NCBI GenBank assembly: GCA_029247205.1
Contig: JAQWLT010000016.1
Location: 1 to 41,212 of the forward strand
Direction: 5' to 3'
DNA: 41,212 bases
Source: Phycisphaerales bacterium
GTDB taxonomy: Bacteria > Planctomycetota > Phycisphaerae > Phycisphaerales > SM1A02
The translations under genes were made by a program, and so were the position numbers. This document shows positions 27,857-36,095 of this stretch, in pieces (positions within the stretch are counted from its first letter, which is position 1; every line of letters starts with the position of its first letter). The notes below the pieces were generated by a model, which did no database searches, had not been told where the DNA came from, and saw nothing but the letters and a program-made list of their open reading frames with translations.

Positions 27857-28266
27857 ATACCCCCACTGCACAAGTCATCAGAAGAATGCCAACATCGGGC
27901 AGCCGCGAAGGCTCAGCAAAACTGTGGCACGACGAGTCGGTACTCCGCAAACTCTACGAGCGAGATGGACGCACCCAAAAGGAAATCGCCACCGAACTTG
28001 GCTGCTCAATGCTGACCATTAGCAAGGCGTTCAAGAAATTCGGCATTCAAGCAACGCGGGGCCGACGGCCAAGCAAAAACAAAAAAACACTTCGAGGGGT
28101 GACCACTACTGGCATGACCCCATTTGCTCGCGTTGCAGCGTCGGGACTCGCCCCACAAGAGGTACGCAAACGATTCATCGAACTCACCGAGATCATGGAG
28201 CGGCTTGGTCCCCACGCACGTGAGGCGGTCAAAAAGGATCTGCACGCATTGGTCGATCGCTTGTAG
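27853..28266 (+). CDS. Small helix-turn-helix DNA-binding protein
   Basis: About 137 residues from ATG 27853 (ATGA overlap with the thioredoxin-like stop, AAGG about 6 bases upstream). A helix-turn-helix lies at about residues 40-62 (T-Q-K-E-I-A-T-E-L-G-C-S-M-L-T-I-S-K-A), followed by a very basic stretch (R-G-R-R-P-S-K-N-K-K) and a helical C-terminal part. The HTH resembles the resolvase/sigma-region-4 type. A regulator coupled to a redox protein suggests redox-linked control, which is inference. Its stop is one base from the stop of the convergent small membrane gene. Confidence 0.75.
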   Translation: MNTPTAQVIRRMPTSGSREGSAKLWHDESVLRKLYERDGRTQKEIATELGCSMLTISKAFKKFGIQATRGRRPSKNKKTLRGVTTTGMTPFARVAASGLAPQEVRKRFIELTEIMERLGPHAREAVKKDLHALVDRL

Positions 28267-28267
28267 A

Positions 28268-28450
28268 TCACTCTCTGGTGGTGGATCGCCGCCCTAAAAA
28301 CAGAGTCAGCCCAAACGACAGCACCAAGGTCAAGATGATGCTGCCAACGATATCGATGTGCTCGTGCACGCCAAAGAATCCAAAGCAGACATTGAGCAGA
28401 ACCAGAATGCCAATGAATACGAGTAATCGCACTACGCCTCGCTGAATCAT
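28268..28450 (-). CDS. Small two-helix membrane protein
   Basis: 60 residues: two hydrophobic helices (L-L-V-F-I-G-I-L-V-L-L and I-I-L-T-L-V-L-S-F-G-L) joined by a short loop with H-E-H, and a basic C-terminus. Overlaps the lipoprotein gene by 4 bases (ATGA). No family recognised. Real coding is supported by the tight overlap and the operon position. Confidence 0.6.
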   Translation of the reverse strand: MIQRGVVRLLVFIGILVLLNVCFGFFGVHEHIDIVGSIILTLVLSFGLTLFLGRRSTTRE

Positions 28451-28656
28451 GGCCGCGACACTCCTAGGTCACGCATCAGTTCAGCAGTTTGTCGCTGCGC
28501 TTCGCGGACCGATTGCTGCCGCTCAGCTTGCTGTGACTTCCATGCATTGCGGCTTGATTGCAGAGGGTCTGTTTCATCTGGGCCACAGCCCATGACGAGC
28601 ATCGCAGCAAGTGCACACACTCCGATAGCAATCGATTTCTTCAGGCATGCCCGCAT
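28447..28656 (-). CDS. Small predicted lipoprotein
   Basis: 69 residues. N-terminal Lys-Lys, hydrophobic core A-I-G-V-C-A-L-A-A-M-L-V-M-G-C with the lipobox V-M-G-C, then a mature part of about 45 residues that is highly charged, Gln/Glu/Arg-rich and probably helical. ATG 28656 shares one base with the cytochrome stop (TGATG). Function unknown. Confidence 0.65.
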   Translation of the reverse strand: MRACLKKSIAIGVCALAAMLVMGCGPDETDPLQSSRNAWKSQQAERQQSVREAQRQTAELMRDLGVSRP

Positions 28657-29546
28657 CAGATGCCTGCTCCAGCCGCTGGCGATGGCTCAGGCGGCCGCTG
28701 GCCATCCGGGCCAGTCGCTCCATCGGTGATCCACTTCGCAATTCGGCCGATCTGCTCGTCAGTGAGTGAGTCGCCTTTGCCCGCGGGAGGCATATGACCT
28801 TCATCTTCCATCGGAAGCGTAATCGCGTGATACAACGAACTGCTATTTGGCTTGCCTGGATTGACGACTTGCTCCGCTGCTGTCCCGGCGAACATCGTTG
28901 GCCATGGCACGAGTTGCAAGCCGCTCTTCTGTCGCTTGGGCCCATGGCACTTCTGACAGTGCGCTAAGAAGATGGGCTCGACATCTGACCAGCCCACACC
29001 CGTGGACTGCTCAGGAACTGGCTTGATCTCGGATGGGAATGGCGTGGCTTGCTGCTGGTCGGACTCGGAAGACTCCTCAGTCGACTCCGCGGTGAGTGGC
29101 CCGAATAACCAATTCTCGCCCCACACCATTTCAGCCCCAAAATGTCCTGCCACCCCCACAAGCGTGGCTGCCACAACCAAGAACGCTACATGAGTCCCGG
29201 CCCAATCGGCGCCCCGAAACCGCCGCATGATCCACGCCCCCACTGCTAATGCCATGACACCAAGACTGGCGATGGCTGTCCAGCGATGCAGCCCCACCAA
29301 GGTGCCTGTATCGCCACCGTATTCAGCCAATTCCCAGCCCGACCAGACAGTTGGAATGGCCATCAGAAACCCAATCCAAAGGCAAACCGAGGCCGCTGGC
29401 GATGCCAAGTCTCGCTTGCCGAGCATGTAGCGGGCCCCTTCGATGAACGCCGCCACCAGAATGAGGGCCAATGGGAAGTGCAGAAGAATCGGATGCAGAC
29501 GGCCAATAACCTGCTCAAATTGCGATGCCGATGCGATCAAACACAT
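28656..29546 (-). CDS. Membrane-anchored cytochrome c-like protein with DUF2231-like helices
   Basis: 296 residues. Four hydrophobic helices in the N-terminal half, starting R-L-H-P-I-L-L-H-F-P-L-A-L with paired His residues of the DUF2231 type, then an acidic Ser/Glu linker, then a single c-type haem site C-Q-K-C-H with a later M-P-P-A-G-K-G that could give the axial Met. The cytochrome part resembles the planctomycete cytochrome C domain. ATG 29546 has GAGGGAG about 9 bases upstream. First gene of a three-gene operon, divergent from the secreted protease. Likely an envelope electron-transfer protein. Confidence 0.85.
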   Translation of the reverse strand: MCLIASASQFEQVIGRLHPILLHFPLALILVAAFIEGARYMLGKRDLASPAASVCLWIGFLMAIPTVWSGWELAEYGGDTGTLVGLHRWTAIASLGVMALAVGAWIMRRFRGADWAGTHVAFLVVAATLVGVAGHFGAEMVWGENWLFGPLTAESTEESSESDQQQATPFPSEIKPVPEQSTGVGWSDVEPIFLAHCQKCHGPKRQKSGLQLVPWPTMFAGTAAEQVVNPGKPNSSSLYHAITLPMEDEGHMPPAGKGDSLTDEQIGRIAKWITDGATGPDGQRPPEPSPAAGAGI

Positions 29547-29694
29547 GATTCAGACTCCCTCTTCAAGTCATGGGCAGCCTACCAGAGCCAATTAATCAGC
29601 TCAATCTAGCCTGTATTGGCACTTGTTTCACCGATGCGATGTGATAGGGTTGAGGTGGGTGGGGTTTACCCCAGACCAGGAGAGGAGCCCTTAA

Positions 29695-30969
29695 ATGGCA
29701 TATTGGATGAGACGCGTTGCTGCGGCGACGCTTTTGTTGGCGATACCAGTCGCCATAACGACTGCAGGCCCCAAGGCCAGTTCCGCCCCTGAGGACGGTT
29801 CTGTCCTCAATTATCCGGTCGGACAACACGCTTGGATTGGCGCTCGTGGGTATGAACTCAACAACACTGACAAAGCCCCGGCCGTCGTCTATGACGACAT
29901 TGTCTCCGTAGCCAACGCCGGATGGCTGCGACTGCACTTTGGCCAAGACACTCGTCTTGGCGAAGGTTCCTTCATTCGCGTCACCAGCCTTCGCGATGGC
30001 GAAGTGCAAGAGTTGGACGCTGCGAATTACTCACAGTGGAAAGGTACTTCCGCCTACTTCAACGGCAACTCGCTGCGTGTTGAAGTCATTGCTGGTGGCT
30101 TGACACGCAATGCCATCTCGGTTGACACCGCTACATGGGAACCAATACACCCAGACCGCGTTGGCGGCTGCGGCATTTGCGGCAATGACGATCGCGTGCC
30201 ATCAAGTGATAATCGATTCGCCCGCCTCATGCCCACCGGCTGTAGCGCAACGATGTACAACGCTGATTCATGCTTTGTCACGGCGGGCCACTGCTTGTCC
30301 TCGGGTGATGTGCTCGAATTCAACGTGCCTGCCTCAAGCAATAATTGCAACACCAACGCACCTCCAGTCGCTGATCAGTTCCCAATTACCGGTCTTGACG
30401 GCGTCAACGGCGGCGTTGGCGACGACTACGGTGCCATCAAGGCAGGTACCAATAGCGAAGGGCAAACCCCCTATGAGCGATACGGAGCCTTTGTCAACAT
30501 CGGTTCCGTGCCCAGCTCGGGCAACCTGACTGTCAATGGCTACGGCGTTGATGAAGAATGCGTCCGCAGCCAAGTGCAGCAGTTCTGCGAAGGGCCGCTC
30601 GAAGACACCGACTCCGACACGCTCTACTACGACCTCGACGTAACGTTTGGTAACTCCGGTTCCTCCATCCTCTACAACGGCGAGATCGTCGGCGTGGTCA
30701 CACACTGCTCTGAAAGCTGCTTGAACTACGGCACCCGTATCGACAAGGCTGCTTTTGTGTCGACGCGAGACAATGTCTGCGCTGGCGGCGGTGGTGGCGG
30801 AGGCGACTGCCTTACTGGTGAAATTGAAGACTGCAATGGCAACTGCTGCCCAGCCGAATGGGTTGGTGACAGCTACTGCGATGATGGCGCCTACACATGG
30901 AATGGCGTTGCCATCTATCTCAACTGCGCAGAATTCAATTGTGACGGTGGCGACTGCGTCTGTGATTAG
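29695..30969 (+). CDS. Secreted trypsin-like serine protease, frame ended by TAG before further modules
   Basis: 424 residues to TAG at 30967-30969. ATG 29695 follows GAGGAG and starts a signal peptide (A-A-A-T-L-L-L-A-I-P-V-A). The chymotrypsin-fold triad is recognisable: S-C-F-V-T-A-G-H-C (His about 199), G-D-D-Y-G-A-I-K (Asp 243 or 244) and T-F-G-N-S-G-S-S (Ser about 321). A Gly-rich linker and a cysteine-rich D-C-N-G-N-C-C-P domain ending D-G-G-D-C-V-C-D follow. The reading frame continues after the TAG, without shift, into the 31012-32847 frame; the stop falls at a module boundary. So this is either a complete short protease or the 5' part of a gene broken by a nonsense codon. Confidence 0.88.
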   Translation: MAYWMRRVAAATLLLAIPVAITTAGPKASSAPEDGSVLNYPVGQHAWIGARGYELNNTDKAPAVVYDDIVSVANAGWLRLHFGQDTRLGEGSFIRVTSLRDGEVQELDAANYSQWKGTSAYFNGNSLRVEVIAGGLTRNAISVDTATWEPIHPDRVGGCGICGNDDRVPSSDNRFARLMPTGCSATMYNADSCFVTAGHCLSSGDVLEFNVPASSNNCNTNAPPVADQFPITGLDGVNGGVGDDYGAIKAGTNSEGQTPYERYGAFVNIGSVPSSGNLTVNGYGVDEECVRSQVQQFCEGPLEDTDSDTLYYDLDVTFGNSGSSILYNGEIVGVVTHCSESCLNYGTRIDKAAFVSTRDNVCAGGGGGGGDCLTGEIEDCNGNCCPAEWVGDSYCDDGAYTWNGVAIYLNCAEFNCDGGDCVCD

Positions 30970-31011
30970 GACCCAACCGGCGGCTGCTGCGTTGGTACGT
31001 CCTGCACGGTC

Positions 31012-32847
31012 GTGACCGAAGCTGAATGTGGCGGCGACTACCTCGGCGATGGCACAAGTTGCTCAAACGATCCATGTGGTGGCAGCGACCCAACTGGCGC
31101 ATGCTGCGTCGGCACATCCTGCTCGATCGTTACTGAAGCAAACTGTAGCGGTGCTTGGCAAGGCGAAGGCACCGACTGCTCGGGTAGCCCATGCGGTGGC
31201 AGTGGCGGTGACGGCGACGCCTGTGGCGACGCAGTCGCAGCAAACGAGGGCAGCAACGCCTTCGATACCTCCGCCCTGTCAGACAGTGGTTATGGCGATC
31301 CTAACGAGACCCAGTGCGAAGGCACGTACCTCGACTGGGACGGCACCGCTGACTTCTGGTTCGTCTGGACGCCCGGCGCAGATGGCACCGCGATGTTCAG
31401 CACGTGTGATACCAATTCGTATGACACGTCCATGGTCCTCTACGAAGGCACATCTTGCTCCAACCTGTCACAAATCGCCTGCAATGGTGACTATGCCGAC
31501 AGTTCTGGATGTCAGGACTTTCACTCGCAAATTGATGGTGTAACAATCTCTGGCGGACAGAGTTATTACATCCGAATTGGTGGCTGGCAAGGAGCAACTG
31601 GTGCTGGCACGCTGACGATCGATGCCGATCTTGGTCAGCCTGAACAGGGTGCTTGCTGTATCAATAATCAGTGCAGTTATGTAACCGAAGCAGCCTGCTC
31701 CTCAGGCAATGGCACCTATCAAGGTGACGGCGTTCCCTGCTCGCCAGACCCGTGTGCAGCACCAGCCACTGGCGCATGTTGCATCGCAGACGAGTGTTAC
31801 ATCAAGACCGAGCAAGAGTGCACGTCGGAGAACGGCACCTACCAAGGTGACGACACCAACTGCGATGACGACCCCTGTGGTAGCAACTCAACAGGTGCAT
31901 GCTGCGTCAATGAGACAACTCATTGGACTTGCACCGACAATACCACCCAGGACTGGTGCAAAAATGCACTTGGAGGCGTCTGGCATCTGGGGCGCTCATG
32001 CAACGAGAATCCAGCCCCTTGTCCAACCGGTAATGATGAAATCGCCATCGCATGGCGTGTTACTGGCATCGATCGAACTGCACTTGACCAGTCGCACTAC
32101 TCGGTGGACGTCTATCTTGAGACGCCCGACGCGTGGCGATTGGATGCCGTCGCTGGCAACAACGAACAGTTGAAGACGATTGTGAGCACTTCGGCTTTCT
32201 ATCAAGACAATGGTGGTGGCCCCACTTCGAAAGATGTGAATCCTGACTTCTATGAATTCGCTCCAGACCTGGAATGGGATAGTCGCGTTGGAATTGGCTC
32301 GGTCGATTCAAGTGGCAACCCCTATCCCATCAATGATCTCAATCAGGTCGGAATCGATTGGACCAACTTTGAGGGCGGTGGCGACTTGTCCGCTGACAAC
32401 GGAGTGTGGTTCCTCGTTCCAGACGATCCGGCCGGCGCATCCACAAGTTTCATCAGTCAGGACTGCTCCGAGCGGAACGGTGTGTGGATCGCACGCCTGA
32501 CAACGATGGATCTCTCCTCAGAGATCATGCTTGATGCCCTCTTCCAAGGTCGTACCGATGGCGAGGTTGTCTGGCAGGAAGCCTCTGGTGGCACGATCAC
32601 CTATCAAGGTGAACTCGACTGCAACCTCAACGAAGTGCCCGATGCATGCGATATCGCAAACGGCACGAGTGAGGACGCCAATGGAAACGGCATTCCCGAC
32701 GAATGCGACAGCGGTTGCACCGGTGATACCGACGGTGACGGTGATACGGATGTCGATGACATCCTGACCATCATCAAGAACTTCGGAAACGGGTATGACG
32801 TCGACGATCTGTTGGCGGTGATCGAAGACTTCGGTTGCACTGGTTGA
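31012..32847 (+). CDS. In-frame continuation: six-Cys GACC repeats, carbohydrate-binding-like domain and dockerin-like C-terminus
   Basis: 611 residues from the first possible start (GTG 31012), but the frame is open from 30970 and in phase with the protease; there is no signal peptide and no Shine-Dalgarno, so it is probably not an independent gene. Modules: five six-cysteine repeats with the pattern G-A-C-C-x4-C-x5-C-x(n)-C-x4-C, interrupted between repeats 2 and 3 by a beta-rich domain of about 130 residues; then a beta-rich domain of about 200 residues; then D-C-N-L-N-E-V-P-D-A-C-D and a dockerin-like G-D-T-D-G-D-G-D-T-D. The second dockerin half, Y-D-V-D-D-L-L-A-V-I, lacks its calcium-loop residues. 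Predicted surface or secreted. Confidence 0.75.
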   Translation: MTEAECGGDYLGDGTSCSNDPCGGSDPTGACCVGTSCSIVTEANCSGAWQGEGTDCSGSPCGGSGGDGDACGDAVAANEGSNAFDTSALSDSGYGDPNETQCEGTYLDWDGTADFWFVWTPGADGTAMFSTCDTNSYDTSMVLYEGTSCSNLSQIACNGDYADSSGCQDFHSQIDGVTISGGQSYYIRIGGWQGATGAGTLTIDADLGQPEQGACCINNQCSYVTEAACSSGNGTYQGDGVPCSPDPCAAPATGACCIADECYIKTEQECTSENGTYQGDDTNCDDDPCGSNSTGACCVNETTHWTCTDNTTQDWCKNALGGVWHLGRSCNENPAPCPTGNDEIAIAWRVTGIDRTALDQSHYSVDVYLETPDAWRLDAVAGNNEQLKTIVSTSAFYQDNGGGPTSKDVNPDFYEFAPDLEWDSRVGIGSVDSSGNPYPINDLNQVGIDWTNFEGGGDLSADNGVWFLVPDDPAGASTSFISQDCSERNGVWIARLTTMDLSSEIMLDALFQGRTDGEVVWQEASGGTITYQGELDCNLNEVPDACDIANGTSEDANGNGIPDECDSGCTGDTDGDGDTDVDDILTIIKNFGNGYDVDDLLAVIEDFGCTG

Positions 32848-32870
32848 TCGAAGTACAGCGTGCTTGATTG

Positions 32871-32908
32871 GCGGGCGTCGGTCTCTGACCGGCGCCCGCT
32901 TTCTTTTT
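32871..32908 (+). terminator. Strong intrinsic terminator
   Basis: A 13-bp stem (32871-32883 with 32887-32899, one G-U pair) with loop TCT, followed directly by TTTCTTTTT at 32900-32908. It is 24 bases after the stop of the protease/dockerin frame and shows that transcription is meant to run to the end of the second part. Confidence 0.93.
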
Positions 32909-32946
32909 GCAGCACCGGGAAGCAGACCAGAACACGCTCCCCTGCT

Positions 32947-33945
32947 CTACGGCGATGGGGCCGCTATAGCTCTCAAATGCGTTGCACAAGCAAGCTGAAA
33001 TTCCATCAGCGTCCGATCCACAGCCTTGGCATTTGGAGTCGTCTCGTCATTGATTGCTTGGCGTGCACTTGTCAGACGGCGAAGCCATCCCTGTGTCTGT
33101 TGCGGCGTAAGTGATGGAATTTCCACCCGCATGAAATCCTCCATCACCTTCGTGGGATCTGGAAGCACTACTTCGGCTTGCTCACCGCTTGGTTCCTCAA
33201 ACAGACACAATGGAATTGCTGCATTGGCCTGCATCGCGTCAAGTGCAATTCGAATGCGGCTTCGACCAATTGAAATCGTGGTGCTGAATGCGATACGAAG
33301 TTCGCCAACTGCACGATAGTCACCGAGGTAGATCTCGGTTGGAATCGCCCCCGCAGAACCCGCCCCCCGATCGACAACCTTGACCTGCAGCCCAGATTCG
33401 ATATCGAAGAACCGCATCTCCTCGCCGCCAATGCCCCCAATAGGCAAGCACTGCACCTTCCACGCCTGCGAACCATCGACTTCTTCGACACCAGCAAGCG
33501 ACACCGATTCGTACAGAGCCGAGATGTTCAATAGCGGATTGAAATCCTTGTCTTGAAGCAGTTTCTGAAGTTCTTCGCCTTGCATCTGAGCAACAACACC
33601 ATTTGGGCCGACGGACCAAGCCTGATCCCCGTTTCGCACTGTCACTTGAGCACCGCCTATGCCGGTATCGACAGAGCGGTAGAACCCAGCCCTCGTCTGG
33701 AATATGGCGACATTGCCAGTCAGCCCAGCACCGAGTACCTCAAGGGTGCCCAGGCCACGCAGACTCTGGATTGCTTCCCAGGCAGGTCTCCCGCCGGTGA
33801 CCTCAAGGTACCTGTTGATAATTGTCTCAGCGCTGGGTTCACTCATCTCTGTGGCCGCGGGTGTGGGTTCCTGGCCCAAGGCCTGCGAAGCTGCGCCAAC
33901 AATCATCAAAACGGGCAGAATGGTATTCATCATGGGGTACAGCAT
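32947..33945 (-). CDS. Exported LolA/DUF620-like protein
   Basis: 332 residues. ATG 33945 has AAGGAG about 9 bases upstream and opens a signal peptide (I-L-P-V-L-M-I-V-G-A-A-S-Q-A-L-G). The start of the mature part, A-E-T-I-I-N-R-Y-L-E-V-T-G-G, and the following beta-strand-rich region resemble the outer-membrane lipoprotein-sorting (LolA-like) fold found in many exported proteins of this phylum. The C-terminal 100 residues are helical and unassigned. No catalytic motif. Convergent with the dockerin-type gene; single gene. Confidence 0.7.
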   Translation of the reverse strand: MLYPMMNTILPVLMIVGAASQALGQEPTPAATEMSEPSAETIINRYLEVTGGRPAWEAIQSLRGLGTLEVLGAGLTGNVAIFQTRAGFYRSVDTGIGGAQVTVRNGDQAWSVGPNGVVAQMQGEELQKLLQDKDFNPLLNISALYESVSLAGVEEVDGSQAWKVQCLPIGGIGGEEMRFFDIESGLQVKVVDRGAGSAGAIPTEIYLGDYRAVGELRIAFSTTISIGRSRIRIALDAMQANAAIPLCLFEEPSGEQAEVVLPDPTKVMEDFMRVEIPSLTPQQTQGWLRRLTSARQAINDETTPNAKAVDRTLMEFQLACATHLRAIAAPSP

Positions 33946-34000
33946 GTGTCGTAGCTCCTTCAGGCTATGGGCATTTACTTACACACCATCGGTATGTTCA

Positions 34001-34053
34001 AGAGCCTTGCAGTGGGCCCAAACCGCTGACCTGAGCTTGACAAACGCTCCGCT
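34001..34053 (-). pseudogene. Decayed 3' part of a tRNA-Thr gene
   Basis: Aligns without gaps to 35953-36005 of the intact tRNA-Thr, in the same orientation: 43 of 53 positions identical overall and 30 of 33 in the anticodon-arm to T-stem part (34021-34053). The 5' third (acceptor and D arm) is missing, the T-loop and acceptor complement are eroded, and the anticodon loop would read TGT. It cannot fold into a full tRNA. It lies in the 340-base gap upstream of the gene at 34299. Confidence 0.8.
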
Positions 34054-34212
34054 TGGTTCACCAAGCAAGAAAGAACAGCGGCTTCTTATAAATTCAAAAG
34101 TATCATACCCCGAGGGTTCTAGGAGCATGATCGGGACACCCCGACTCGATCGGTTACTCGGGTTTCAAGGCACGTGAAAATGCTGCCCTACAACCTAAAA
34201 AACCCCAATAGG

Positions 34213-34264
34213 AATCCATCCGCATTAGCCCTAATTCCATCAGTATCTCTCATTCCAACAGTAT
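34213..34264. repeat. Three 13-bp direct repeats upstream of the dockerin-type gene
   Basis: ATTCCATCAGTAT at 34234-34246 and ATTCCAACAGTAT at 34252-34264 differ at one position and are 18 bases apart; AATCCATCCGCAT at 34213-34225 matches 10 of 13. They end 34 bases before ATG 34299. They could be a regulator-binding array or a local duplication. The rest of 33946-34298, apart from the tRNA remnant, is A+T-richer than its surroundings and holds no gene I can support. Confidence 0.55.
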
Positions 34265-34298
34265 GATGATTTGAGATCAGCCAATGGAAGGATCACGC

Positions 34299-35753
34299 AT
34301 GATTTTGGAACGGCCTATCCGCATCGCCATGATTCTAGCGATTGCTTCGCCAGCCTTGGCGGGCAACATTTGTTACTCCGGATTTCTAGAAGAGATGACC
34401 AATTCTTTGGGCCAAACTGACTACCCACTGTCAGTAGAGATGAGTCTGGGGAAGATTGCAATCGGGAGTGGAAGCGCAGAGAACGCGATTGGGGCTGTGG
34501 CCATTGTGGAGTGGGTCGAATCAGGAAACGCGTGTGATGCCATTCTTGGTACTTGGGAACGCGAGCAGGTGTTATGGGGTCAGTCTGCAGGCGATGAATT
34601 TGGACATGCCATTGCGTTTCAGACAAACAACCTTGCATCGATCGCGCCGAACGCAGGCGAAAGCGGATTGCTCAGTGTCTATCTGAGCACAGGTGTCAAT
34701 GAAGAAGATTTCTGGCAGTTGGATGCAACTTTTCAACCATCTCCCGGCTACTCCTTTACTGGCCAACTTGAAATGGCACTACCTTGGATGGTTGCTGCTG
34801 AACAGAATGCGCAAAACGGAATGAATCTCCGCATTTTCAAGAGGGATGCCACAGGCTGGTCAGATTCGGATTCTATTGGGTTGGGCCAGGTTTCGAATGC
34901 AATAGATCTGTCGCTGACATCCACCACACTTGCTGTCGGCACTCCGGAAGTAACCTTCGACAACAAATACAATGAGCAGGGCGGAATCTGGGTCTGGAAA
35001 GTTGATGAAGGAGCGAACTGGGTATTCGGCAACAAGGTCTCCCCAGTAGCCCAAGAGGCGTTCCTCCACGCAGGGCAGCAAGTTGCAGCGTACGGCGATT
35101 ACTTGGCGTACAGCACAGGAGGGCTTGATACGCCGCACCCTTCGTCCGTTGAAATCCAAGTGTATGACTCGGGCACCGAAACTTGGGCACCCTTTAACCC
35201 ACCAGGCGGCAATCCTCGGGGTGACGCACTCGGCAACGTCATCGATGAGTTGGTCATGACCGCACAAGGTCTGTATCTCTCGGTGGCGGATACCGTGACG
35301 GGCGAATCCGCAATCGGCCTGATCGAGTTCATCGACGGGTACGTGTTGACCGAAATTTCGAGAGCCGATGTGGCGGATTCCACACGATCCTTTGATTTTG
35401 CCGTAGAAGGGCATTACGTGATTGCCGAGGGCGTAGAGAGTGGCCCACAGAACCGAAGCGTATGGCTTGTACCGACTCGTGATTGCAATGCCAATGGCGA
35501 GGACGACGTCTGTGATTTGTGCAGGTTCGCTGGATGGGATGGGAACGAGAATGGGTCGATCGACTTCTGCGAGTGCCCGGGGAATGTCTTCGATGAAGAT
35601 CCTGCAAATCCAACCGTCAATGAGGTTGATGTCGTGTTCATCATAGATTTCTTGTGGGGCGACGATGACGGGTATGGGGATTGCAATACCGACGGCATTA
35701 CCGATGTCCTAGACCTGCTCATGGTGCTGGAGAACTGGGGATCGTGTTCCTGA
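34299..35753 (+). CDS. Secreted beta-propeller-like protein with dockerin-like C-terminus
   Basis: About 484 residues. ATG 34299 has AAGGA about 7 bases upstream and opens a signal peptide (I-R-I-A-M-I-L-A-I-A-S-P-A-L-A-G); a GTG/ATG further up at 34284 is less likely. The body is beta-rich with repeated blade-like stretches (G-D-E-F-G-H-A-I-A-F, repeated I-W-V-W type strands), similar to FG-GAP/propeller proteins. The C-terminus has D-C-N-A-N-G-E-D-D-V-C-D and two dockerin-like loops (D-C-N-T-D-G-I-T-D-V-L-D-L-L). Single gene between the tRNA remnant and the intact tRNA-Thr. Predicted cell-surface or extracellular; binding partner unknown. Confidence 0.75.
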   Translation: MILERPIRIAMILAIASPALAGNICYSGFLEEMTNSLGQTDYPLSVEMSLGKIAIGSGSAENAIGAVAIVEWVESGNACDAILGTWEREQVLWGQSAGDEFGHAIAFQTNNLASIAPNAGESGLLSVYLSTGVNEEDFWQLDATFQPSPGYSFTGQLEMALPWMVAAEQNAQNGMNLRIFKRDATGWSDSDSIGLGQVSNAIDLSLTSTTLAVGTPEVTFDNKYNEQGGIWVWKVDEGANWVFGNKVSPVAQEAFLHAGQQVAAYGDYLAYSTGGLDTPHPSSVEIQVYDSGTETWAPFNPPGGNPRGDALGNVIDELVMTAQGLYLSVADTVTGESAIGLIEFIDGYVLTEISRADVADSTRSFDFAVEGHYVIAEGVESGPQNRSVWLVPTRDCNANGEDDVCDLCRFAGWDGNENGSIDFCECPGNVFDEDPANPTVNEVDVVFIIDFLWGDDDGYGDCNTDGITDVLDLLMVLENWGSCS

Positions 35754-35954
35754 GTTTGTAAGGCATTGAAATGAGATTGAGGCTATTCAATTTCAATAGC
35801 GATGGATCGTACGGCCATCTGCAGATGCATACACGAGCCTGAGTTCGACGCTCCATGCCAGGACAGATGCGAGCGGGCGAGGCTGTCCGAGAGCGCATCC
35901 AATACGACGTTCCGCGAACAGCGCCGCGCAACATGCCGCGGTGTCGTGCAGAAG
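35754..35954. other. Non-coding gap with short inverted repeats
   Basis: About 200 bases between the dockerin-type gene and tRNA-Thr. ATTGAAAT/ATTTCAAT (8-bp arms near 35765 and 35789) and GCTATT/AATAGC near 35782-35800 overlap one another. No T-run follows, so a terminator is not supported. No open frame that I can support. Confidence 0.4.
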
Positions 35955-36027
35955 AGCCACCCAGCGGACTCGAACCGCTGACCTGAGCTTTACGAAAGCT
36001 CCGCTCTACCAACTGAGCTAGGGTGGC
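35955..36027 (-). tRNA. tRNA-Thr (anticodon CGT)
   Basis: 73 nt cloverleaf on the minus strand: acceptor GCCACCC/GGGTGGC, D-stem GCTC/GAGC, anticodon stem GAGCT/AGCTC around loop TTCGTAA (anticodon CGT, reads ACG), T-stem AGCGG/CCGCT around TTCGAGT. The CCA end is not encoded. Confidence 0.96.
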
Positions 36028-36095
36028 CTGAGGCGGGAAGGATACCGCCTGAGCACAGAGGAAGCACTTGGCCTATCAGGACATCGTTGCGCGGC

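Noticed and set aside
31012-32847. Independent gene starting at GTG 31012
   Set aside because: No Shine-Dalgarno, no signal peptide, and the frame is open and in phase right back to the TAG; it reads as the rest of the protease gene, though it is listed as a separate interval.
33704-34177. Open frame crossing the LolA-like gene and the tRNA remnant
   Set aside because: Half is antisense to a supported gene and the rest reads through the tRNA-like segment; translated antisense tRNA is a known source of false proteins.
34085-34180. Second tRNA or other structured RNA downstream of the tRNA remnant
   Set aside because: Short complementary G/C tracts exist, but no cloverleaf or known RNA motif could be built.
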